Positions 39,229-46,896 of a DNA stretch of 64,000 nt are shown piece by piece. How positions within the stretch are numbered: the stretch's first letter is position 1; each line of letters opens with the position of its first letter. Made by a program: the position numbers and the translations under genes. The notes under the pieces were generated by a model. That model worked only from the letters and a program-made list of their open reading frames with translations, made no database searches and had not been told where the DNA came from. The DNA is taken from assembly GCA_963811225.1 (NCBI GenBank), contig CAWEQO010000004.1, positions 1 to 64,000 on the forward strand. Direction: 5' to 3'. Origin of the DNA: CAWEQO01 sp963811225. GTDB lineage: Bacteria; Chloroflexota; Anaerolineae; Anaerolineales; Anaerolineaceae.

Positions 39229-40599
39229 TTAGTCTACGGCGAACCAGCGCCCCGACTGCATCAGTTCCAGGAAGGCGCTCACCACCTGTGGATCGAAATG
39301 TTTGCCGCTTTGGTCTTGAATGTAGCTCAGCGCTTTTTCTTTGGTCCAGGCCGGGCGGTAAGGGCGGTCGGAGGTCAGAGCATCCCACACATCGACGATG
39401 GCGAAAATCCGGGCTGCTAATGGGATTTGCCTCTGGCTCAATTTGCGCGGATAGCCTGTGCCGTCCCAGCGCTCGTGATGGGCGTAGGGGATTTCCAGCG
39501 CCGGGCGGAGGAAGGTGATCGAAGAGAGATAGTTGTAGGCATTTTGCGGGTGCTGACGGATCACCTGCCATTCCTCCTCTGTCAGCGGGCCGCGTTTGAG
39601 CAGGATATCATCGGGGATGGCCATCTTTCCGATGTCATGCAGCAGCGCACCGCGCCAAATGTGCATCAGCTCCATCGGCTGGATGCCCATCGCCCGGGCC
39701 AGGCGTACGGCTCCGTCTGCCACCCGGCGGCTGTGGCCCTCTGTTTCGCTGTCACGCATGTCGAGTGCGTTGGACCAACCTTCGATGGTTGAATTGTAGG
39801 CCAGCACCAGTTCCTCGTTCGACAGGCGCAGCTTCTCCAGCAGCTCGGCGCCGTCGATCGCGATGGCGGCCGAGCCGGCCAGGGATTCGAGAAACTCCAT
39901 CCATTCCGGGTCGGAAACGGGCGCTTTGCGGTAGAAGGTTTCCAATACGCCCTTGACCTGACCTTTGACGATCAGCGGCAGCGCGTAATAGGCCACAAAG
40001 CCTTCCTGGCTGTGCCATTCGTTCCTTGCTGTTGTATCGTTGATCTGAGAGAGATCGGGCACAAAGACCGGACAGCGTTCCATGGCTGCCTTGCCGGCCT
40101 GTCCGGAGCCCAATTTTACCCGCGAGCGCTCGAAGCCAATATAGCGGAAGCCTTCGCCGGCGGCATAATCAAGCATCAGCGTGTGCGGGTTGAGTAATAA
40201 CACGCCGGCCGCGTCGGCTTGCTTTTGCGAGACAATCTGATCGACCAGCACGTTCAGTGTCAGGCGCAGATCGAGACTGGCGTTAATGGCAGTGTTGATG
40301 GTGCGCAGCGAGGTCAGGCGCTGCAAGCGGCGCTGGGTCTCCTCGTACAGCGTGATTCGGTGGATGGCCCCGGCAGCCAGGTCGGCCACCGCTGCCAGCA
40401 GGCGCAGCTCCTCGTTGGTCATCTCATTCTGGCTGGCGACCGTCAACGCCCCGATGCTGTTGCTCTGTACGATGAGCGGCACGCTCGCAACCGAGCGGAA
40501 CTGCCTCAAGTAGTCCGCGTGCGTCTCGACCGGACTATCGGGTGAGGAGAAGACGTCAGGAAGCGCAGGGTTCAGGACCGGTTTGCCGGACAGCGCCAC
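39229..40599 (-). CDS. GAF-GAF-HD-GYP cyclic di-GMP phosphodiesterase (3' part of a frameshifted gene)
   Basis: The 456-residue frame holds the end of one GAF domain, a second GAF (about 100-250) and an HD-GYP domain (about 265-440). HD-GYP residues are intact: ALLHDIGKMAIPDD (HD) and YAHHERWDGTGYPRKL (GYP), so cyclic di-GMP hydrolysis is expected. The first residues (LSGKPVLNPALPDVF) are mid-GAF. Reading the same frame further upstream gives GFLIGLRLPLDQCFLAQVA, which continues the GAF domain begun in the preceding gene's frame. The two frames are therefore one gene broken by a single-base loss near 40643-40650. The listed start is not a real start. Confidence 0.88.
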   Translation of the reverse strand: MALSGKPVLNPALPDVFSSPDSPVETHADYLRQFRSVASVPLIVQSNSIGALTVASQNEMTNEELRLLAAVADLAAGAIHRITLYEETQRRLQRLTSLRTINTAINASLDLRLTLNVLVDQIVSQKQADAAGVLLLNPHTLMLDYAAGEGFRYIGFERSRVKLGSGQAGKAAMERCPVFVPDLSQINDTTARNEWHSQEGFVAYYALPLIVKGQVKGVLETFYRKAPVSDPEWMEFLESLAGSAAIAIDGAELLEKLRLSNEELVLAYNSTIEGWSNALDMRDSETEGHSRRVADGAVRLARAMGIQPMELMHIWRGALLHDIGKMAIPDDILLKRGPLTEEEWQVIRQHPQNAYNYLSSITFLRPALEIPYAHHERWDGTGYPRKLSQRQIPLAARIFAIVDVWDALTSDRPYRPAWTKEKALSYIQDQSGKHFDPQVVSAFLELMQSGRWFAVD

Positions 40600-40640
40600 C
40601 TGGGCGAGAAAGCACTGGTCCAGGGGCAGGCGCAGCCCAA

Positions 40641-42470
40641 TTAAGAATCCGCTTGCGGACCACGCGTCATCTCCAGCACAATTTCCTTGCCGTCTCCATT
40701 CAGCAGGGCCACTTCCGCAGCGGTGGCATCCGACAGCGCCAGGAGTTGATCGAGCACGACGTTGAACGTTTCCTTGCGTGAGGAGGCCAGCCGCAGCGCC
40801 GCCGCCACAGCCACGATCGCATCCCTCTCGCGCTCACGCTGCTTACGCCGGGTAATATCCTCAACGGTGTTGTTGAAGTACAGCACTTTTCCGCTTTTCC
40901 GGTCAATTTCGACTAACGAGGTGACGGATCCCCAAAGGACTGTACCGTCTACCCGGCGCAGACGCTGCTCCAATCCGTTGACGCTGCCTTGAGAAAGCAG
41001 CAGCTCTACAAAGGTTTCACGCTCACGCGGGTCGAAGTAGAGGTCTTTCAGATCCTTGGTAAGCAGTTCCTCTTCCGATTCGAAGCCAAACATTGCCAGG
41101 TAGGCCGGGTTAGCCATCAGGCAGCGTCCATCCGGCGTTGTGCGGGCGATCCCGATCGGCAGGTTTTCCACCAGGGAGCGGTAGCGCTCCTCGCTTTCAC
41201 GCAGCTCCTGTTCCGAGCGCTTGCGTTCGATTGCCAGCGCCACGTGCCGGGAGACGAACACCAGCAGGTTCAGATCACGCTCGCTGTAGCGCACACCTTC
41301 GGTGTAAGTCTGCACCACCAGCGCCCCGATGGTGCGGTCTTCGGCGGTTTTCAGTGGAACGCCCAGCCAATCAACGCTCGGAGCGCCCATCGATTCCACT
41401 TCGCCGCTTGAAATCAGATCATCGAACACTTCGGGGCGCGCCAACAGCGGCTGCCCGTTACGTAGAACGAACTCGGTCAGACCACGCCGCGCCAGACGGG
41501 AGGTGGGCGGAGAATCGAACTCGTCCATAAAATAGGGGAACTCGATAATGTTGGTATCCGGGTCATATAGGGAGATATAGAAGTTTTTAGCGGGGATCAG
41601 CTCGCTGATGATTTCGTGAATCAGCACGAACATCTCGTTCAAGTTTTGGGCTGAAGTGGCCGTCTCGGAGATGCGGAAGAGGGCCTGCTGGAGCTGCTCG
41701 GCTTGTTTGCGTTCGGTGATGTCTTGCCCCACCCCAAAGAAGCCGATCAGGTGGTTGTTGATCTCATCCCATACAATCTTGGTCTGATGACGCAGCCAGC
41801 GGGTATCCCCAGACTGAGTCAGGATGCGGAACTCACTGACCGGCGAAAAACCTTCCCCGGCTTGCTGGCGATGCTCGATTGCGATGGATAGATCTTCCGG
41901 GTGAATGGTGCTGGGCAGCCCACCCAGTTGCTCGAGGTCTTTAGGACCATAGCCAGTAATGCGCTGGAAGGAATTGGTGACCCATTCGAGGAAGAAAGTG
42001 CCGTCGTCGCGACGTCGGAAGGAGTAAGCGTAATCCGAGATCAGCTCGGAGACGCGCTTGTAAGGGTGAACTTCCTCCTCGACGAGCTGAGGCTGCTTCC
42101 CTTCCAGGGTCTCCATCATCCGGTCGCGCGCTTGAACGGAACGGATTGCCTGCAGCGTTCTGTAACCCTGAGAATTGTAGTTGGAATCCTCTGCCCCGAG
42201 TTCATCCCCCTGATTTTCTATTTCGGACAGCAACACGATTGGAACCTGGGGCGCGTGCATCTGGACGCGTTGATAGGTTGCAAGGCCCTGGCTGTCGGGC
42301 AGGTTGGGGTTAAGCAGGACCACATCCACTCCGCCTTGCGAGAGGCGTTTGAGGCCCTGCGAAAGCTCGCTGGTAACCTCCAGATTCAGACCCGAGGAGG
42401 ACTGCTTCCGGAAAAAACTTTGGGCTAGATGAGCGTCGCCTTGTTCGTCTTCGATGACTAAAATATTCAT
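40641..42470 (-). CDS. REC-PAS-GAF-PAS-GAF sensor (5' part of the frameshifted HD-GYP gene)
   Basis: About 609 residues: a receiver domain (1-120), PAS (about 150-265), GAF (280-430), PAS (435-555) and the start of a GAF. The receiver starts NILVIEDEQGD with the acidic pair, but the phosphoacceptor position reads VVLLNPNLPDSQG, with Asn54 for Asp, and the C-terminal Lys region is altered, so it is unlikely to be phosphorylated. The frame ends at TAA inside the last GAF, directly before the phosphodiesterase frame; losing one G from a GCGGGA-like sequence explains the break. The intact protein would be near 1,090 residues. The ATG at 42470 begins the receiver fold; an ATG 20 codons upstream is also possible. 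Confidence 0.85.
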   Translation of the reverse strand: MNILVIEDEQGDAHLAQSFFRKQSSSGLNLEVTSELSQGLKRLSQGGVDVVLLNPNLPDSQGLATYQRVQMHAPQVPIVLLSEIENQGDELGAEDSNYNSQGYRTLQAIRSVQARDRMMETLEGKQPQLVEEEVHPYKRVSELISDYAYSFRRRDDGTFFLEWVTNSFQRITGYGPKDLEQLGGLPSTIHPEDLSIAIEHRQQAGEGFSPVSEFRILTQSGDTRWLRHQTKIVWDEINNHLIGFFGVGQDITERKQAEQLQQALFRISETATSAQNLNEMFVLIHEIISELIPAKNFYISLYDPDTNIIEFPYFMDEFDSPPTSRLARRGLTEFVLRNGQPLLARPEVFDDLISSGEVESMGAPSVDWLGVPLKTAEDRTIGALVVQTYTEGVRYSERDLNLLVFVSRHVALAIERKRSEQELRESEERYRSLVENLPIGIARTTPDGRCLMANPAYLAMFGFESEEELLTKDLKDLYFDPRERETFVELLLSQGSVNGLEQRLRRVDGTVLWGSVTSLVEIDRKSGKVLYFNNTVEDITRRKQRERERDAIVAVAAALRLASSRKETFNVVLDQLLALSDATAAEVALLNGDGKEIVLEMTRGPQADS

Positions 42471-42630
42471 GTCCGCTTCGTAGTCGCTCTCTTGGATGCC
42501 TGATTTCAATGGTTCGTGCGGATAATTCATTATAGCAAGTCATGGGAAAAGGGAATCAAGAAATGTGTCATCAATGTTGAAAGGTTGCCTTATCAGATGC
42601 CCCTGAGCCAGGGGTAGGCGGGTCCCGTGA

Positions 42631-43370
42631 TGCCTCAATAGAAAATGTTACTTTAGGGGTAACGTTGCCTCAAATAAGAATGTTACCGAACAATCTTCCA
42701 TAATCGGGCTACCTTGGCGTCGATATTGGCGCGTAGTGTCACCGGGTTGAGCTGCACATACTGGGCAGTCAGGCGAGCTTTGATCTCCAAGGGAAGGGAA
42801 TTGAGAGCCAGTACCCGGCGATAAGGGGTCTTGGCTTGATCATACGTGCGGACAGTTTTGCCGTCAACCCGTTCTTTGGCAATGAGTTTGAGGACGGGCT
42901 GGAAGAAATTGATGTACAGGCGTAAATTGGTGTAGATTGCAGTGAGTAGTGCCAGTTCTTCTAGGCTTTCCAGACGGTCATAGCCGACTGTGTGGCGCAC
43001 CACCGACCAGTTCTTCTGCTCGACGTGTGCTTGGTCATTTTTCTGGTAAGGGCGTGAACGGGTAAAGGTGATTTGCTCGGCCAGGCAATAACGGTAGAGA
43101 TTGTCATTGATAAACTCACCTCCGTTGTCCGAATCCAGTCCCAGTAGTGGGAAAGGCAAGTCGTGGCGCATGGCTACAATGGCTTGAGAGACAGCCGCTT
43201 GGGTTTTATTGGGCAATGCCTGGCATTCTGTCCATCCAGTAGCTAAATCGGTGGCTGTGAGCGTATTTAGATAGAATTCCTTCGGTCGTTAGGCCACAAT
43301 GCGCCACCAGATCAATTTCTAGAAACCCTGGCCGCTCTTCTTCCCAAGGGGTGAAGGTGCAGCATTCGCT
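42631..43370 (-). mobile_element. remnant of an insertion sequence (DDE integrase type)
   Basis: One IS end is recognisable as two imperfect copies of TGCCTCAATAGAAAATGTTAC (42631-42651 and 42666-42686), followed by a truncated DDE transposase frame. The other end and the transposase N-terminus are missing, next to the aspS promoter. It is an inactive remnant; the IS family is not assigned with certainty. Confidence 0.7.
42683..43370 (-). pseudogene. DDE integrase-core transposase fragment, frameshifted
   Basis: The catalytic core is readable: GFLEIDLVAHCG (first Asp), LLGLDSDNGGEFIND (second Asp) and QKNDQAHVEQKNW (Glu). The first Asp lies in another frame; an extra A in GGAATTC near 43275 shifts to the frame that reads FYLNTLTATDLATGW and runs to the stop at 42683. 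The N-terminal DNA-binding domain is missing. The C-terminal part, YRRVLALNSLPLEIKARLT, is complete. No functional product is expected. Confidence 0.82.
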
Positions 43371-43376
43371 TCTACC

Positions 43377-43385
43377 TGTTATAAT
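43377..43385 (+). promoter_or_regulatory. extended -10 promoter for aspS
   Basis: TGTTATAAT (TG-n-TATAAT) lies 45 bases upstream of the aspS ATG, at the truncated edge of the IS remnant. No strong -35 is visible. Confidence 0.45.
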
Positions 43386-43429
43386 TGCTAAATTACACCG
43401 CTATCATTTTAATAAGCAGGATTTGAGCT

Positions 43430-45214
43430 ATGTACAAGACATACACCAATGGTGAGTTACGAAAAGAGCATATCGGTCAGGAAGTGACCCTGGCCGGTTG
43501 GGTGCACCGCCAGCGAGACCATGGCGGCGTCACATTCCTGGATCTGCGCGACCGCTTTGGGTTGGTGCAGATTGTGGCGAATCCCGAGATTTCTAAACAG
43601 GCCTACGATCTGGCGCAGGATGTGCGCGGCGAGTGGGTCATTCAGGTTAAGGGCAAAGTCCGCCAACGCCCCGAGGGCAGCGAGAATCCCAATCTCCCTA
43701 CCGGCGATATTGAGGTGGAAGCGAGCGAGCTTCGCGTCCTCAACCCGGCCAAGCCGCTGCCCTTCGTGGTCAGCAAGGACGAAGAGGTGGACGAGAACCT
43801 GCGCCTGCGCTACCGCTATCTGGATCTGCGCCGCGAGCGCATGCGTCACAATTTGGAACTGCGCCACAAGACCATCCGCTTCATCCGCAACTTCCTGGAT
43901 TCCAAGGGCTTCATTGAGGTGGAGACCCCGATTTTGTTCAAGACGACGCCCGAGGGCGCCCGCGATTACCTGGTCCCTTCACGCGTCCATCCCGGTGAAT
44001 TCTATGCCCTGCCGCAATCGCCCCAGCAGCTCAAGCAGCTGTTGATGGTGGCCGGTATCGAACGTTATTTCCAGATCGCCCGCTGCTTTCGAGACGAAGA
44101 CCAGCGCGGTGACCGTCAGCCCGAGTTTACCCAACTGGACATGGAGCTGTCCTTCGTCGAGCGCGATGATGTGATGGCGCTGATCGAGGAGATGTTCACC
44201 CATTTAGTCGCTGAGGTGGTGCCACACAAGCATTTATTGGCCTCCCCATGGCCGCGCCTGAAGTATCAGGAGGCCATGGACCGTTTTGGCAAGGACAACC
44301 CCGATCTGCGCTTTGGCCTGGAGCTGAAGAACATCACCGATCTGGCCGAGGGCAGCGGCTTCAAGGTTTTCGAAGACACCGTCGCCAACAGCGGCCACGT
44401 GCGCGGCCTGAACGCCAAGGGCCTGGGCCATTACAGCCGCAAACAGATCGATGAACTGACCGAGTTCGTCAAGCAGTTCGGAGCGAAGGGCCTGGCGTAC
44501 ATTGCCATCACATCGGAAGGGGAGCAGCGCTCCTCTTTCAGCAAGTTCCTCAGTCAGGAGCGCTTACAGGCCATTCTGGAGCGCCTGGAAGCGGAACCTG
44601 GTGACCTGCTGCTGTTCGTGGCTGACAAGCCCGCCGTGGTGTACGACACCCTCGGCCGTTTGCGCGTCTACCTGGGCGATCTGCTCGGCCTGCGCGACCA
44701 AGACACTCTGGCCTTCTGCTGGGTGGTTGACTTCCCCTACGTAGTCTGGTCAGAAGAGGATCAGCGTTGGGATCCCAGCCATCACCTGTTCACTGCTCCT
44801 ATGCAGGAAGATATTGCGCTGTTGGACACCGACCCCGGCGCAGCGCGCGGCCAACAGTACGACCTGGTGCTGAATAACTACGAGGTCGGCGGCGGCTCGA
44901 TCCGGATCCACGATCGCGACTTACAGGAAAAGGTTTTCGCTCTGATTGGCCTCGATCCTGAAGTGGCTCGCGAGCGCTTCGGGCATATCCTGGAAGCTTT
45001 TGAGTATGGCGTACCCCCGCACGGCGGCATTGCCCCCGGCATTGACCGCATCTGTATGATCCTGGCCGACGAGCCCAATATCCGTGAGGTGATCGCCTTC
45101 CCCAAGAACCAGGCTGCGCGTGACGTGATGGCTGGCGCGCCCTCACCCGCCGAGCCAAAACAGCTGCGCGAGCTGCATATTAAGATCGCCGAAGACGGTA
45201 AGAAGAAAGAATAA
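43430..45214 (+). CDS. aspS: aspartyl-tRNA synthetase
   Basis: A 594-residue bacterial-type class II synthetase that charges tRNA-Asp (or also tRNA-Asn if non-discriminating). It has an N-terminal anticodon-binding OB fold (GQEVTLAGWVHRQRDHGGV), motif 2 in FRDEDQRGDRQPEFTQLDME, the bacterial GAD insertion (about 285-420), and motif 3 in YGVPPHGGIAPGIDR. It is complete and of normal length. It lies between an IS remnant and a 42-bp palindrome. Confidence 0.98.
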   Translation: MYKTYTNGELRKEHIGQEVTLAGWVHRQRDHGGVTFLDLRDRFGLVQIVANPEISKQAYDLAQDVRGEWVIQVKGKVRQRPEGSENPNLPTGDIEVEASELRVLNPAKPLPFVVSKDEEVDENLRLRYRYLDLRRERMRHNLELRHKTIRFIRNFLDSKGFIEVETPILFKTTPEGARDYLVPSRVHPGEFYALPQSPQQLKQLLMVAGIERYFQIARCFRDEDQRGDRQPEFTQLDMELSFVERDDVMALIEEMFTHLVAEVVPHKHLLASPWPRLKYQEAMDRFGKDNPDLRFGLELKNITDLAEGSGFKVFEDTVANSGHVRGLNAKGLGHYSRKQIDELTEFVKQFGAKGLAYIAITSEGEQRSSFSKFLSQERLQAILERLEAEPGDLLLFVADKPAVVYDTLGRLRVYLGDLLGLRDQDTLAFCWVVDFPYVVWSEEDQRWDPSHHLFTAPMQEDIALLDTDPGAARGQQYDLVLNNYEVGGGSIRIHDRDLQEKVFALIGLDPEVARERFGHILEAFEYGVPPHGGIAPGIDRICMILADEPNIREVIAFPKNQAARDVMAGAPSPAEPKQLRELHIKIAEDGKKKE

Positions 45215-45217
45215 CGG

Positions 45218-45306
45218 AAAAGCAGCGAGGGAGTTTCACAAAGAGAAAAACAGAGAGAGCTGGTCTCTCTCTGTTTTTCTCTTTGTGAAACTCCCTCGCT
45301 GCTTTT
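45218..45306. repeat. 42-bp perfect inverted repeat after aspS
   Basis: Arms 45218-45259 and 45265-45306 pair perfectly with a 5-base loop, four bases after the aspS stop. A TTTTGTTTT tract follows on the plus strand, so it may end aspS transcription. A TATAAT at 45318-45323 may serve the next gene. Confidence 0.9.
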
Positions 45307-45348
45307 GTTTTCCATACTATAATTACTGCGTGAAAGGAATAAATCGAA

Positions 45349-46896
45349 TTGTCACCCCAGAATCTATTAGCCATCGATAACGGCACCCAGAGCGTGCGCG
45401 CTTTGTTGTTCGATCCGCAGGGCAATTTGCTTGCCAAAAGCCGGGTTCCCATCCAGCCCTACTTTTCTAATGCGCCCGGCCTGGCCGAGCAGCACCCCCA
45501 AGTCTTTTGGGATGCAGTCTGCCTGGCCTGCCAGCGGTTGTGGGAAATGCCTGGGGTTGAGAAGGACAGCATCGCAGCCGTCTCACTGACCACACAACGC
45601 GGCACGGTGATCAACGTCGACCGGGAGGGCAAGCCGCTGCGCCCGGCGATCATCTGGCTCGACCAGCGCCGCGCCAAAGGCCTCAAGCCGGTCGGTGGGC
45701 CGTGGGGGCTGGCGTTCTGGTTTGCCGGGGCAAGCGAGACGGTATCCTATCTGCAAGCCGAAGGGGAAGCCAACTGGATCCGGCTCAATCAGCCGGAGAT
45801 CTGGGAAAAGACTCACAAGTATCTGCTGCTCTCCGGTTACCTGACGTACCGGCTGGTGGGGCGCTTCGTCGATTCGGTTGGCTGTCAGGTGGGCTACATT
45901 CCATTTGACTACAAACACCATGCCTGGGGGCGCTGGTGGGACTGGAAGTGGCTGGTCATGCCGATGGACAAGGATATCCTGCCGGACCTGGTAGAGATTG
46001 GCCAATCGCTGGGCGAGATCACACCCGAAGCTGCCGAGGCCACCGGCATCCCGCGCGGTTTACCCTTGATCGCTTCAGCCGCCGATAAGGCCTGCGAAGT
46101 GCTCGGCTCGGGCGGTCTCTACCCCGACGTAGGTTGTCTGGGCTACAGCACCACGGCCACCATTAACACCACGCACCGCCGCTATATCGAAGTGATCCCG
46201 CTCATCCCGCCGTACCCTGCCGCGGTTCCTGGCGCTTACAACCTGGAGATCCAAATTTTCCGTGGTTACTGGATGGTGAGCTGGTTTAAGCAGGAGTTTG
46301 GGGCAGTTGAAGAAATGATGGCTGCCGAGGAAGGCCTGGAGCCGGAGGACCTGTTCGACGGGCTGGTACGCTCCGTGCCGCCGGGATCGCAGGGGCTGGT
46401 GCTGCAGCCCTATTGGACACCCGGCCTGCGTCATCCGGGGCCTGAGGCGCGCGGCGCCATCGTCGGCTTTGGCGATGTGCACACCCGCGCCCACGTCTAC
46501 CGGGCAATTTTGGAAGGGGTGGCCTACGCCCTGCGGGAAGGCGCCGAGCGCACTTCCCGGCGCAGCGGGGTCCCCATTAAAGAACTGCGTGTAGCCGGTG
46601 GCGGCAGCCAATCGGACGCCGCCTGTCAGCTAACCGCCGACATTTTTGGCCTGCCGGTCAGCCGTCCGCACGTCTATGAGGCCTCCGGCCTGGGCGCGGC
46701 CATCGATGCCGCCGTCGGTGGGGGCGTGCATTCCGATTTCAAGGCTGCGGTCGACGCCATGACACACCCGCGCGACTCGTTCGACCCTGATCCAAAGACG
46801 CATCAAATTTACAACGAACTATACAATGAGGTTTACCTGAAAATGTACGACAGGTTGAAGCCGTTGTACAAGGCGATTAACCGGATGCAGTTATAG
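45349..46896 (+). CDS. FGGY-family carbohydrate kinase
   Basis: A 515-residue FGGY kinase starting with TTG at 45349 (AAAGGA about 11 bases upstream). It opens LLAIDNGTQSVRALLFD (phosphate 1) and has LGYSTTATINTT and VAGGGSQSDAACQLTADIFG near the C-terminus. The central part includes NVDREGKPLRPAIIWLDQR. It is distinct from the kinase at 4844 and lacks sugar-use neighbours; xylulose, glycerol or another polyol are possible substrates. Its stop overlaps that of the convergent GGDEF gene by six bases. Confidence 0.87.
   Translation: MSPQNLLAIDNGTQSVRALLFDPQGNLLAKSRVPIQPYFSNAPGLAEQHPQVFWDAVCLACQRLWEMPGVEKDSIAAVSLTTQRGTVINVDREGKPLRPAIIWLDQRRAKGLKPVGGPWGLAFWFAGASETVSYLQAEGEANWIRLNQPEIWEKTHKYLLLSGYLTYRLVGRFVDSVGCQVGYIPFDYKHHAWGRWWDWKWLVMPMDKDILPDLVEIGQSLGEITPEAAEATGIPRGLPLIASAADKACEVLGSGGLYPDVGCLGYSTTATINTTHRRYIEVIPLIPPYPAAVPGAYNLEIQIFRGYWMVSWFKQEFGAVEEMMAAEEGLEPEDLFDGLVRSVPPGSQGLVLQPYWTPGLRHPGPEARGAIVGFGDVHTRAHVYRAILEGVAYALREGAERTSRRSGVPIKELRVAGGGSQSDAACQLTADIFGLPVSRPHVYEASGLGAAIDAAVGGGVHSDFKAAVDAMTHPRDSFDPDPKTHQIYNELYNEVYLKMYDRLKPLYKAINRMQL

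Noticed and set aside
42683..43216. An intact transposase gene.
   Set aside because: The N-terminal domain and first catalytic Asp are out of frame or missing, so it is a remnant.
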